The notes below the pieces were generated by a model. It saw only the letters and a list, made by a program, of their open reading frames with translations. It did not search any database and was not told the origin of the DNA. A stretch of 64,000 nucleotides of DNA from Crocodylus rhombifer. Its lineage: Eukaryota > Chordata > Crocodylia > Crocodylidae. Shown here piece by piece: positions 12,614 through 24,924 of the stretch. Each line of letters opens with the position of its first letter. The stretch's first letter is position 1. The stretch covers positions 260,565 to 324,564 of the forward strand of contig JAVSML010001158.1 of assembly GCA_038503035.1 (NCBI GenBank), read 5' to 3'. Both the position numbers and the translations under genes were made by a program.

Positions 12614-12987
12614 GGGCATGTCTACACAAGATGCCTCCCTATTAATCATTCCATCAAAGACACGGTGGGCAAGAACAGAGGGTGCCGATTGGGCCAACTT
12701 AGCATGGTAAAGGGGCCTTGGGGAGATTACAGCCATCCTTAAGGACCCCAGCCCATGACATCATGATTAATTAAAGTGTATTAACACACATTTAGACATG
12801 ACCCAGCACTAACTTTAGTGCCGGTTCTGCCCAGCCACTAGGGGCTTGTGGCAGGGCTGCAGGGTTTTGACATAAACTTTACTGCCAAGTCTCTGCACAT
12901 GTAGACACCTGCCAAAAATCACTTAATGTGCATTAGCTTAATGCGCGTTACATTTAGTCTCACTTGAATGTATGTGTAGATGTGCCC
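12614..12987. mobile_element. Harbinger-type MITE with 3-bp target duplication
   Basis: The left end GGGCATGTCTACACAAG pairs with the right end, which reads inward as GGGCACATCTACACATA. Both sides are flanked by ACA (12611-12613 and 12988-12990), the 3-bp duplication expected for PIF/Harbinger elements. There is no coding capacity. Confidence 0.7.
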
Positions 12988-13128
12988 ACAGTATTTTAGC
13001 TTTGTATTTCTTAGTCCTGTTGATTATGTAAGTATTTACTCTAATACAGCCCAAGCCCATATCCACCAATCCACCCAGTACAAGTCTTCTGTATACTGGT
13101 ATCTTACTCCTGCAATTTAGCTCTTTCT

Positions 13129-13342
13129 GGGCATGCCTACATGTCGCCATACAGTGATGTTAGCACTGTGCCATGTTTCAGTGCTTACTTTGGGGAAGTA
13201 TTAAAAAATGGTACAGTAGCTGCTCATACTGCAGCATATGCGCAGCACATGGTTAGATTCACTAGCTATGTTGCTGTAGCAGCGCACTATATCCAGGCAG
13301 TGTGCCACTATGGTGACATACCTGATGATCACATGTGGACCC
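13129..13342. mobile_element. Harbinger-type MITE (second)
   Basis: The left end GGGCATGCCTACATGTCGCC pairs imperfectly with the right end, which reads inward as GGGTCCACATGTGATCATC. The interior has the 'gctatgttgctgtagcagcgcactat' style of sequence also seen at about 33.45 and 60.0 kb. No clear target duplication. Confidence 0.5.
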
Positions 13343-13992
13343 ATGTGAATTTTACGTTGCTATAGCACAAGTCCTGGGGCCGACGCATGTTGTGTGTGGT
13401 GCATAGGCTTGACCTGGTACTGTGAGTGCTCTGCATGGTTGATCAGTCCTTGTTTGGTCTGCAGATTGACCCAACAACCCTTATCTAGGCCTCAAGGCTC
13501 GATGAGTTTTAGACCCCTTGTCTAACCCACACAGTTTGAGTAAATACCAATTAACCTGAGGTAATTTGCCAATATTCTGCAGTCTCATTAAACAGAAATG
13601 GAAGAGGCAGTTATTTATTTTACAGTTTTTCTGATACAAAGGGCATCCAGAAACTTTAAATGTCACAGGTCTTTTATTTGAGAAGAATAATAAGCAAGGA
13701 AATCTCCCTGAGAGGGCACAGTGTGGAGTCCCCATGACAGCAGCAGTGCGAAGAAATGAGGCCCACCCGTATGAACTATGATAACCAGGAGATTGGCACA
13801 GACCAGTGGTTTGCCACAACCTCCTAATCTACTGTGTTACAGACAGTTGCAAAGGAGCAGCACTGGAGAGCGGGCATATGTGCTGAGACCACTGCACATT
13901 GTGGAGTGCTAGTGGTACCACTGCTTCTCGTGGATGAAGGGGTGGGGGGTGCATATATGATTTCTGGAAACAAAATGGCTGCTCTCTTGAGG
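13343..13992. other. 3' flank of lectin gene 1
   Basis: No exon recognised. On the minus strand an AATAAA (13673-13678) lies about 0.8 kb beyond the gene 1 stop codon and could end its transcript. Confidence 0.4.
13673..13678 (-). terminator. possible poly(A) signal of lectin gene 1
   Basis: Minus-strand AATAAA about 820 bp downstream of the stop codon at 14496-14498. There is no independent support such as a conserved downstream GT-rich element. Confidence 0.3.
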
Positions 13993-14184
13993 CAGTGATT
14001 TCAACCTTTTTTCATTTGAGGATGCCTTTGGAAATTTTGAACGGAAGTATGGACCTCTTTGAATTGTAAGCGTAGGTATTCACATACTTTTGATTGATCA
14101 TAGTCATCTTTCATAGACCCCTTAGAGTCTCTGGACCCAGACCAGACCAGAGGTTGTCCACAGACCAGAGGTTGAAAATCACTC
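13993..14184. mobile_element. hAT-type MITE
   Basis: The left terminus CAGTGATTTCAACC and the right terminus GGTTGAAAATCACT are inverted copies. The flanks tcttgagg (13985-13992) and ccttaagg (14185-14192) match at 6 of 8 positions, as expected for an old hAT 8-bp target duplication. I recall this as a common vertebrate hAT MITE. Confidence 0.75.
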
Positions 14185-14495
14185 CCTTAAGGCAAGTGGT
14201 CCTAGAAATGTTGAGGTGGATTGCAACAAGAAACAAGGCCTTCCAGCCTCATAGCTAACCAGACTGCAGCTTGGGGCTCCTAGAGCCAAGTGAGAAGGTT
14301 CAGATTACTGCTCCCTCCTCCAGTCAAGTGGTTTATCACATGAAGGACAACAATAAAATCCCATCTTCTTCCCATGTCACAGCTAAGCATTTGGAGCAAC
14401 TGACACTGGCAGCAGCAGTGAATGTTAGATAGATGGCGGGGATGACCTTGGGGTTGTGTATGTGGGCAGGACTTGGAATGGAGCAGGAATATATT

Positions 14496-17400
14496 CTAGC
14501 GGCTTTTCTTCTTTCCTTCTACCAGAGCAGCAGGTTCTGGATGCACAGCCTCCTTCTTGCAAATCCAGGAGAACGGCTCCTCACAAGAAATGCATTTGGC
14601 TTCTACTTTAGAGAGAAGTACACAGCACCCTGGGGTTGTGTCTTGGGCTACTGAAAACCTAGGATGGAGAGATATATATTACTGCCTGCTAATCCCACCT
14701 CCAGTCCTCAGCAGTGGTGCTTCTTGGGGGATTGGCTGCTGGGCTGGCTTTTCAAGTATATGTCATGTCTAAAGCAATTTGCAAATAAGTCTGTCCTTCA
14801 TGAAACTCAGGTTCAAAAATCACTGGCAAAACCTAGACAGAGCAGGTCAGCTTCCTGGCACAGCTCTGCCAGCATCCAGTCTGGACATGCCATTCATGAC
14901 GTGCAGAAGTCCTGGCTCTGCCTGCCCATGGCCGTTTCCCAGCAACCCTCTCAAATGGGTCTCACTCCCCCTCTCACAGACCAGAGATTGCAGGTTCCTT
15001 CCTTTGACCAGCACTGAGGAATAATAGGAGGAAAAATACTAAAAACCACTGTGGGAAAGAGATGCCAGACACAGCAAAGTGCCCCTCCTGGCTGGAGGAA
15101 ATCTCATGTGCCTTTCCCCACTGGGGTGTATAGAGAGGATCCTCTCTCTTCTCTGGCCCGTCTCTTCCCTATGGCAGACTCTCTCTCTATTCTTGTTTAG
15201 GGCCATTTACCTCCACATTTCTCATGGGAGGGCTATGATAGAAAGCAGCATTATTCAACCCACTGATGGTGGAAAGTGCACTATTAGCTCAAATAAAAGC
15301 AAATATTTCCTCATGACACAAGGGACTTACAGGTCTTTGGAGAGAGCAGTGCCATCCTCCCACAGCCAGGACTCACTGCCTGCCTGACGAGATAGTCCAA
15401 TCCAGTGGGGAACATGTGCTAGTGATTTGAAGAACTCCTGAATGGGAACAAAGCCAATTCAGTTCAACTCCGTCCACCCTTTTTACCTTTTCTTCCACTT
15501 GTGTGAGTATTTCAAAGTCTGCTGTGGCTGAAGAGTGTTTTTGTTGCAACTTAGTTCTTTTATCTTCTCTTAGGTCAACTTCAGCTCATCTTTCCCAATG
15601 AGGGTGCTGCCTGCGGTTACCTTCAGATCCAGTCACTGCCTCTCCTTAGTGAGGGGCAGGATTTGTTGTCCAGAGATGTGAATGATTCTCTCTGGGGTAC
15701 CTCATGGCCACTCCCCATGGGAAGGCTTTAGTGGCTTAGGGTATAATGCAAAGCCTAGTGAAATCAGTGCAAGTCTTGTTATTGTTTTTGAGTAGCTTTG
15801 GATCAGGCTCCTGGGCACAAAGAACAGGAGAGGAATGATCCAGCCCAGAGATCTTGCACAACGCTGAGCAATGCTGACCCTTTCACATCTCATTTAATTA
15901 GATCAGTCAGGGTTAACACTTCTGCTCACACCTTTTTCTAGAATATAAAATCTGTCCAAAGATTGACTGGCTGGAATACTGCATATAATATACCCTGTTA
16001 TAAAATCCTATTTTTCAGTTGCCAAACTTTTACTGTGGGGGCTGAAATTTTACAAGACAGTTTCTGTGTGGGTAATTTTTTCTCTCTTTCTAAACTGTGG
16101 CTAAAACAGTTCAGCTCATTTCTAGAACAAACTAGAGAAAACTACATGATCTTGCCCATTTTTAACAAAAAGCTGAGAAGAAACTCTGGGAAACTTGACT
16201 TTGCAATTTATTAGACACCAGAGACTTTTGAAATTTGCCACGGGGGTGGTTTGTGTTTCAGATATATTCGGCCATGCTATATTTTTTTTAATTGACCTTC
16301 ACAGAAGGGTTTCAATTGGGTCCAGTAAAGAAGACATGATGCCATCTATTGATAACTCAGGATAAAAGAGATACTGTATAGCTGTTCACCAAATGAATGC
16401 CATTCACTGTGCACAGTGCAAGAGGGCACTTGGCAAAAAATGGAATGTGATCATAGAGATAACATCTGTACCATAATGTGTACTCTCAGGCAACAGGGAA
16501 TAAAGTAGTTGAGACCATCATTCTAGTATTTCTTGACTTTTCAATGCTTGACTTGGAAGTCTTAATAATACAGTTTTAATATAGCTTTTATGGGTAATTT
16601 GTTAAAATTCAGCATGTGCCATATTTTTTTGCTATGTTGAGTGGAAACCTCTTGGTGTAGTGACAGATATTTAAACAGAAAAATGTAATGAGGAGGAGTT
16701 TAAGAATTGAACTGATGAAGCAATAATCTGACACCAGGTCTATCTCTACTGCTGAACATGAGAACTACATTTGTGAATTGGTTGCAAAGAGTTCACTACC
16801 CTTTCGAGCCTGGCAAATTTATTCCAATGTGCAGGAACATCCTTTTTGGGCCATTCCTAGGTGAAGAATTTTTTGCCAAGTTGGCTGTGGTATGAAAAGC
16901 CATAACAGAAGGGTCAATATTTGACCCTTTTTATTAGTAGTGGTTTTCTACCCAGAGAACCTTGAAACCACCAAGAGAGAGTACCAAACCCCATAAAAGT
17001 GAATAGTAGTTTTGGAGGGAATCAGTAACTGGGCTCCAGACCTTAGGTCAGAAAACCATAAAGATTTTCCCCTGTGTTTACATGCAGGCTATGGAAAAGG
17101 AGTCCATGCTATTGGGCTTCACCCTAAGAACCACGCTGCTAACTCGCTCCCAGTCCTTGGGTGAGCTATTCCTGATCTACTGCCACCATGGTGGGCAGAA
17201 TCTGGCTACACCCTGAAAGAGGGCATTGATAAATGTTTGCACTGCAGCCCCAGCCACAAACTCTGAGGCCAGTTCTGGGGAGCAAAGGCAAAGAGCTCAC
17301 CAGTTCTTCCTTATTTTTGATGTCAAGGAGTTTGGAGTCCAAAGAAGTACAATAATCTTTACTCTCTTGCCAGGATTTCCATTCATTAGTGAAGAGGTAA

Positions 17401-20400
17401 CAGAAGTGTCCATGTGGTTGCCATTCCTTTGGACATGCACTGGTTGTATCCCCTTGAGAAAAAAACCCCACAGTTACACTCTTTTGAGAACTTCATTTCT
17501 GTGTGCTGATGTGTGCAACATAATCCCAGATGGTTAGGACAGGTGTCATTTCATGACTTATGCATGTGCCCCTTGTGTTGAATTGCAGAAAATTGGACCT
17601 GCTTGCAGTGCATAACAAGCAAAGTTCACACCTGGGACAAATACTGTTGGGGGTGCATGGTTCATGAGTGAGACCCAGGGAGCACGTGCGGGTTCCAAGA
17701 GTGTGGGAGGTGAGGGGAACACATGCGATTCCAAGAGCTGCAGGGTGCATGGGCATAGGGAGAAGCAGTCTTACCCATGCTGGCAACTCCCAAACAGTCC
17801 CTGGCTGAGCTGCTGCTGCTGATGCCACAGCCATGCACTCTGCCAGCCCCAGCTGTTGCTCTGAAAGCAGCAACAGCAGCAGCTGGGGACTGAACTGGAA
17901 TTCCTGGCATGGGTAAGCTTCTGGGCACAGATGCTGCAGAGTTAAGGGGCAATTCCAGTTCCCCCTCTGTCTTGATGCCTGGGGTGGCTGTCCCTCTCAC
18001 CTACCCGTAGCTGTGCTACAGCTTGGTTATGACTAATTCCTGTCCTTCCTGACAGAGGCCTGCAGCAAGGAGAGATCCCTGTACCTCCCCTGCCTGATAC
18101 AGGCCTGTACTTTGGTTGCAGCACACTACAATCTCCATCCTGAAGAGTGTATGTGTGTGGTTTAGCTGTTGACAGACAACCAGTCCATAGACAAGGTTAG
18201 ATGTCTCATAGTCTGGTCCTCACAGAAACCACCTCAACATCCCCATTAACTATTACTGATTCTATACCCCTCCAGAACAGACAGAAGCACTTCTGTGTGT
18301 TGCTGGAAAAGCGTTGCTGTCTTCCATAGCTAAAGAGTTGGAGAAATCCACCTGACTGATGTTGGTCCAACTCACTTTTGTTCCCACATCCCATGTAAGT
18401 GAAGCATTAAAGGCCAAATCCTATTTCACCTACTCACTGCATGCATGGATATAGGTGCATAAGCATGATTCTATTCTACACTGCCCAAGTTCCTACAAAA
18501 CCTAATGAAAATATGGATGGGTCGCACTCCTTGCTGTCTTTTTGTGATGCAGTCTTATGAGTACGATAACAGTGTGTTACATAAGCAAATGTTAGAAAGA
18601 ACTTCTATGGACAAAGGTAGTGTGAAAGAGAATTACACTTAGGTGCCTAAGTCCACTTAGATACCCAATGCAGAGAATTGAATCTGGCCTTATACCTGTT
18701 AGGCAAATGTGTAATTAGTTGCTTATATTCTTGCTCTCTATGGTATTCTTTATTATTTGAATTTAATTTACTCCAACTTCTGTTATCCAGCTGTCCTGCT
18801 GTGGTGGGAAACATGACTACTCACCAACATTCAGGTAAATCTCTGTGTTCCAAGCTAATAGTTTGATGTGATCATGCTAACTACAGGCAGTCCTCACCTT
18901 ATACCATTTTGAGTTATAACGTTTTGTACTTACAACGTTTATAAACTGACACCCGGTTCCAACTTTATGATGTCAGTTTTGACTTTACAACAAACAAGTT
19001 CACTGTGTCACTCATCTCCCTGGAGAACATCTGTCCAAACTTCCTTGGACACCTTCATTAAGACAGCAGACAAGACTCCAGAAAAACCTGCAGCCAAGAC
19101 TCCTGGGAAGACTCCAGCCAAGAACCCATCAAAAAGTCCAACCAAGAGCTTTTCAAAAAGTCCAGTAAAGTCACCTCAAAGAAGTCCTTCCAAATCAATA
19201 TGATTGCTATTTACAATATAAATATATTCATGTAGCTATATTACTCATCTATAATTGATCGAGTACAAAATGTTGGGGTATTTTTGGAGAAAATAGGCTA
19301 TCAGGCCTTGGTTCATTATTGGGCCATTTATAACATTGTTTCTTACGAGAAAATTGGTTCTGAGTTATAATGTTTTGACTTAAGACGCAGTTTTCAGGAA
19401 CCAATTTTGTTGTAAGTCCAGGGACTGCCTATAAAGCTCTCCATGTGCTATTCTTTAAGTTGTTTCCCATCTTGGTCTGCACAATACAAGCAGCAGCAGA
19501 GTACAGGTGTGGGGGGCTCTTACACATCCCTTCCTACCTGGCACTGAGTAGCTGAGTAAAAATGAACAAAGATTATGTATTTTCTTTCTTAAGCCATTGA
19601 GGAAGCAGTAAGTGCATGAGAATCAGATGAGCTCTGGTTCTCTTTTTTTCAATGTCAGTATAGTCAGTAAAGCTATTATTTTCTAACATTCCCTATAATG
19701 CTCACTCAAAATTTTAAGATTGGGCTGTTATTGAGACCTACATTTAGCATTAATATGAGATATACTGATGGTATACATTTTGTATATCATTTTTTTAATC
19801 AACCAGGAGGGGAGCTAAATAAGGAAGACATCAAATTCCACCAAAATGTTTACCTGTGATAGTGGGAGTAGTAGACGCTTTTTGATATCGAGTTATTCCC
19901 TGGTGAAGGGTAGATCTTTCCTGATGAATACAGTTTCTCTGGCTTTCACATGGTTGGCATTCCTGGAAAACTTGGATTGACAATAACAGAAAAACAGATA
20001 ATGCCAGTTAAAACAAAACGAATTGAAATAATGTTTGAATGTGACAGAAATTGAGCTGGAATTATGATGTTGCTTTCTGTTCTTGTGAAATGTATTCTTT
20101 AACAGTGATAGCTTTTACTATATTTTTCCATATTCCATTAATAAATCAGAAGTTGTAAATCTTATTCCCCAAACATGAATGGAAAAACCTTCCTGAAATA
20201 CATATAAAAGTTATAAAATTGTTAGCACCTGATTACCATTCTTTACATTAGTACAGTATCAGCGAATGGAGTTTGACACAAAAATGGATTCAAACAAGAG
20301 TAAATAAGGCCCCTACTCTTATTCCTGCAGAACACTCACATAAGAAGACAAAGACTGCTACTGTTCCCAGTAGCATAAGGCAGAGGATCCCCAGAATTCC

Positions 20401-21508
20401 TCCAATGAACCTCCAGGCAGAGGATGGAACAGGAGAATCTAAAGAGGAAAAATTAATGTAAGGATAAGCAAAGTGAGGCCCCTTTTGGGTATCTGGGTCA
20501 GACACAGCTTAAGGTACAGTTGCCCTTACATATGAAAATCACCCAGTTGACCAGGTGTGAAAACTCATACTAACTTTACTGCTTTAGTATGGTGGATGCA
20601 CAGCAGAGGTACTTTTTCTAACTGCTAGAACAATGCGTTCTATTACCAAACCTCTGACTCCTACATGACATGCTTTACTGCGCAGTTGACTAATTGCCTG
20701 GTAAAGCATTACTATTTACATGTGCAGACATTGCACGGTAAATGAGTCAACTCTGTGGTTAATTAGCTACCTAGAAAATTACCTGCACTGTAGTTACTGC
20801 ACAGTAGTTCATGTATAGACCCTGACCAGAAGTAAATTTGCTTCCAGGCTGCCTGGGCAGCAGGGGGCAGGAGAACAATCCTCTCCCTTAGACAGGATAT
20901 CCACTTGCCTCTGCAGCAGGCAGCTGCCTCACAATGTCCACTTGCCATACAATGTCCACTTTCCCCAGCAGCAGGCAGTTCCTGGAGCTTTCCCTGGCTG
21001 CTGCAGTGGGGAAGAAAACCTGCTCCCAAAAGGGAACTTGTGTAGATGTGCTCCTGGGTAGGCTTACTGTGTAGGCTGGGTAGGATTAGATGCGCTCCTG
21101 AGTAGTGGCAGGATTGTAATCTCTGAGGTTGCACAGAGGTGTGATCATTTTTACTGTGCAGTAAGCCTGCTTTGAATTAGTAGCACACGTAGATGTACAT
21201 TCTGTGACCAACATCCTAGATGCTTCAGGCTTCTCAGTGACATGGTACTTGGTAACATTGCAGAGGTATTTTTTTCCCCTTTGTATTCCAAAAACACACT
21301 GTTAGGTTTTACAGTAGAGGAAGAAGCTTGGCTATGAGCAGTAGAAGCAAATTCAGGGTAGCCTCTTGGTAACACTCATTACAATACCTTTGCTCTCATT
21401 GTTCTGAGGCCGTTGGTTCTTCTCAGACTTCTGAGATCTTTGGCTCCTCCTCTCCTGTGAAGAAGACTGAAATCTCACCTCTGTATAATTCACCTCTTCT
21501 TTGCTCAT
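14496..21508 (-). CDS. lectin gene 1: NK-type C-type lectin-like receptor with ITIM-like tail, 252 aa, six coding exons
   Basis: Predicted type II membrane receptor of the KLR/CLEC group (C-type lectin-like domain group V), expected on NK or other leukocytes. Coding exons on the minus strand are 21388-21508, 20340-20438, 19854-19970, 17301-17452, 15331-15437 and 14496-14658. Every intron is GT...AG, the phases agree, and the total is 759 nt ending in TAG. Residues 1-40 are the cytoplasmic tail with VNYTEV at 6-11, which fits the inhibitory ITIM pattern. Residues about 49-75 form a membrane span without charged residues. Residues 74-112 are a Cys-containing stalk. The lectin domain starts at about C119 (CPKEW) and carries WIGL at 175-178, WLWEDG at 187-192 and cysteines 211, 224 and 232. 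The 152-nt first lectin exon is typical of the family. An AG immediately before AAATG (acceptor at 21511-21512) implies an upstream non-coding exon. Exon 3 must use an AG 8 nt upstream of a stronger-looking CCAG. The closest named orthologue is unknown, so I give no symbol. Confidence 0.85.
18884..19431 (+). mobile_element. pogo/Tigger-type non-autonomous element with a Lys-Pro-rich open frame, in gene 1 intron 3
   Basis: The ends are inverted copies (CAGGCAGTCCTCACCTTA and, inward from the right, TAGGCAGTCCCTGGACTTA) flanked by TA on both sides, as in Tigger elements. The 'gagttataacgttttg' and 'gagttataatgttttgactt' blocks near each end are also inverted partners. Inside, the frame 18967-19203 encodes repeated K-[TS]-P-x-K units such as KTPGKTPAK and KSPTKS. 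No DDE transposase is present. Confidence 0.75.
20700..21215. repeat. Harbinger-like MITE-type sequence at the start of unit A
   Basis: Contains 'acatgtgcagacattgcacggtaaatgag' near the left and 'actgtgcagtaagcctgctttgaattagtagcacacgtagatgta' near the right, in the style of Harbinger MITE ends. The counterpart is at about 43731-44262. The exact termini are not resolved. Confidence 0.35.
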
Positions 21509-23166
21509 TTCTGGAGAATAGCAAATGTGGATACTTTCTTAGCGGACAGAGATGGACAGTCCTATTTAATGAAAAATCAGTGGATGAATAAGGCATTCCA
21601 CCCAGAGGTGAGAAATGAAAGGACACTGCTAAGATTGATAATAGCATTCCATACTACAACAGCAGTCAACAGGAGGAACAGAAACATAGAAAGAAAGGGC
21701 ACGTTGAATTCACTATGTGAACCTCATCATCTCTCTCTTTCTGTAACCTTCCCTCTATTTATATATATAAACGATGACATTGTATTTTGGTACCTCTAAG
21801 TCTCACAAAAAGATATGTAAATGGAACATCCTAAACCTTTTTTATATTAGTCACAATGCTTTACATTGCAAACTTGTCAGGCCTGGGCAGTACCATGCAG
21901 CATGTTCATACAGTGTCTGGCACAACAGCACCCTCATTTGCTGGAGCTGCAAAGCAGTGGGGTAAGAAAAATTATAGTCACAGTGGGCCAGGTTCTATTC
22001 CATCTATTAGCACCAAGGTGGATTTAGGCACCTATGTACAGCCTTATTCCATCCCTGAAAAAAATTGTGGAACAGTCATCTTACAGTGTATGAGTTACAC
22101 AGAGCAGTGAGCCAGAGGAAGATGCATCTGCCTTTTTCATTAACATTTTTCCAGGATTTAAGTGGAGTGAAACAGGAACACATGTAGGCATCTCACAAAA
22201 CACTTTGACCTGCTGGGTGTGACTACACATGCAATAACTCCAGTCTAAGCTTACACTGGTGTAAACTAATTTGGTGTGAGCCTTTTCGGGCAGCCATCTA
22301 CACATGCGGGATTAGGGAAAAGATTTGGACCCAGTTTCCTGCAGTCCTGCAATGGGCCCCTGCTGCCACCATGGGGAGCTTTAGGCTCTGGTAGCAGCTG
22401 CAAGCACCTGGCAGCCATCTTCAAAATCCAGCCCTGCTCTCTGCTCCCTAACCAGCCCCTTCCTTGCCCGAGAGCGGTGTGCCAAGTGCAAGGACAGGAT
22501 ATGGAAGCTCTTTTTTTGGCTACTCTGCCTTCCCATGCTATGGCTGCTCCAGCACCTGCCCCTGGCAGCAATGACCAGCACCCCGTGCTCCTGCTGGCCA
22601 ATGTGCTGGCCCTACTGGCCCACTGCACTGACCGCTGCCTGTCCAATGGCTGTTTTGCCCCACCCAGCTCCCCCATGTGCCCACCATCTTGAGTACTGAC
22701 TGCTGTCCCAGGACCACCATCACCACTGTGCCCCTGCTGACACCAGGGAGGGATTCCACAATGCTACTGCCAGGGCTGCCATCACTCTCCTGGGCCTCCA
22801 CTCTCTCACATCTTGGTTTGCTGGGTCAGCCAGCACTGGTGGCTGCCAAGACCACATTAACGCAGAGGCAAACTAGGCATATGCCTAGGGCCCTGAGCTG
22901 CTGGGGGAATAGGCCCTTTGCTCCATGGCAGCTGAATGGACCCATCCACTTCCTTTCCCTTCCCCTCCACTCTGGCAGCTTCACTGACATGGTGACTGCT
23001 TCCTAGCAGTGGCTCCGAGCCCCACTCCCTGCAGGCAGCAGTACCAGGGTGGGGAGAGGGGTCTCAACCAGCCCAGGCCCCACGAATTTATTTTTCTAGG
23101 GCCCACTAAAGGATTAATCTAGCTCTGGTGGCTGCACATCATCCAGCACACCTGGGATGATGGGCA

Positions 23167-24049
23167 GTGGCTGGATGGCTTCTGCATGACCCAGACCACC
23201 TACTGGGACCTGCCCACCTGCAGCAGCAGCATACCAGCGTACATCCAGCCCTCCCCACAGACACCCAGCTGGCCCTCGCTGTGCTAAAGTTGGCCACACC
23301 TGCCAGCCTCTGGTATATTCAGCACCTGTTTGGCATGGCCAAGACCACCTCTGGGGAGGCTACCCTGGAGGTGCACAGGGCCCTCCAGGATGTGTTGGGG
23401 ACAACATACTCTGTGTCCATGAACCCCTGGTGGTGGTGGCAGGTTTCTGTGTCCCAGGATTTCCTGAGTGTATCAGGGTGCTGGACAGGACCCACATCCC
23501 TATCACCTGCCCACTTCATGGAGACTGCCCCTACTATAGTTGATTCCATGGTGCTGCAGGCCATTGTGGACCACCATGGCACATTTACCCACATGAGCAC
23601 TAGCTATGTGGGCAGCTCCCACAGCACCCACATGTTTCATAACTCCAGCCTGTTTCACAACTCCAGCCTTCATATCCACTCATGGAGAGCAGGCACTTTG
23701 TGCTGGGCATGCTGGACTTGCAGCTCAGCACTATCATGATCCTGCCCCTGCTCATCAGGAAAAAGGCCTACCCACTCGTGCCCTGGCTCGTGTGGCCCTA
23801 CACCAGCCATCTGGACCCTTGCAGGTCCACTTTAACAGGTGTCTGGGATGGACCAGTGCCCTGGTGGAGTGCGCCTTCGGCCGCCACAAGGGCCACCTGT
23901 GCTGCCTCACTGCCCGCCTCAAGGTCACCCAAGGCAACCTCTCCTGGGTCATCATCACAGCTTGTGTGTTGCATAATATCCACAAGACCCAGGGGGAGCT
24001 GTTCTGTGAGGCCTGGGTGGAGGAGGCACAGCGCACAGAGGATGCCTGA
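23167..24049 (+). pseudogene. Harbinger (HARBI1-like, DDE_Tnp_4) transposase, broken
   Basis: Fragments in different frames line up with HARBI1-type transposases: LKLATPASLWYIQHLFGM at about 23.29-23.34 kb, the catalytic-Asp region VLDRTHIPITCP at about 23.48-23.51 kb in another frame, and the catalytic-Glu region VECAFGRHKGH at about 23.87-23.90 kb followed by ACVLHNI. These give the D...E order of the family. At least two frameshifts separate the pieces, so no intact protein is made. It is the paralogue of 46199-47082. Confidence 0.8.
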
Positions 24050-24555
24050 CAGTAGGAGCACCACCTATTGCAGGGGCAGTGATAGTGGTGGGCCCTGCCC
24101 CTCCACCAAGGTCCCAGGAAAGCCATACCTGCCCTGCTGGGTCTGGACTCTGCTAGCCAGAGGGGGAGCCAGCTGCACCAGAGGAGTACTGGCTGCCATC
24201 ACCCCTGGGCAATCTGCCTGCCTGCTGCACTTGCTGCAGCATTCAGACCCATGGGGGAATGGTCAGAGGACAACTCCAGGAAAGGCACACACCCACCAGT
24301 GGGGGCCATAGCACCAGGCATGAGGGCTCTACCTGACCACCTCCTGCACTCCCTACTATAGCCTTCCTGCCCCGCTGCCCATGGACCCCACCCTCCTGCC
24401 CACCCCCAGCACCATGCTCACTGTGCACACGTCAGAAGAACCAGCCTTTATTCCCTTCACGTCACACAGAGCCCCCTCCCTCCTCAACAGGCAGAGCCCC
24501 TCCACCACCCACTGAACTCACCAACAATAAAAAATCCTCTTTTCTGTGCAAACTA

Positions 24556-24924
24556 CCGTAAAAGCTCTGTTAACTGGCACCTTACAAGCCAGCATGCTCT
24601 ACTAACCGGCATGCCAGCTTGTAAGGTAAAGTGAAACCAGAATTGTCCAATGTGGCATTTCAGGTTTCTCTGAGCCCCCATGGCCCAGGGCAAAGCAGCC
24701 TGTGCCGCCAAGCCCCCATGGCCCAGGGGCATAACAGGCTGCACAGGACCTGCCTCCCTGTCCCGTGGGGCCCACAGGGCCCAGGAGGGGCGGTGATGCC
24801 CCAGATGTGACTGGAGAAGCAGCAGCCCAAACCTGGGCCTGTTCAAGCCACTCAATTAACTGGTATATTTTGTAATCTGGCATCCCCCATTCCCGGGGGA
24901 TGCCGAATAACAGAGCTTTTATTG
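24556..24924. mobile_element. Tigger/pogo-type MITE nested in the Harbinger element, unit A
   Basis: The left end (TA)CCGTAAAAGCTCTGTTAA and the right end, read inward as (TA)CAATAAAAGCTCTGTTA, are inverted copies flanked by TA. The same insertion is present at 47472-47849, so it predates the unit duplication. Confidence 0.8.

Noticed and set aside
17662..18124. Minus-strand frames inside gene 1 intron 3
   Set aside because: GC-rich low-complexity sequence with no lectin or other motif. The gene 1 phases work without it.
22276..22692. 138-codon frame, repeated at 45297-45713
   Set aside because: It lies inside the Harbinger element upstream of the transposase, in a highly identical block, with no recognisable domain.
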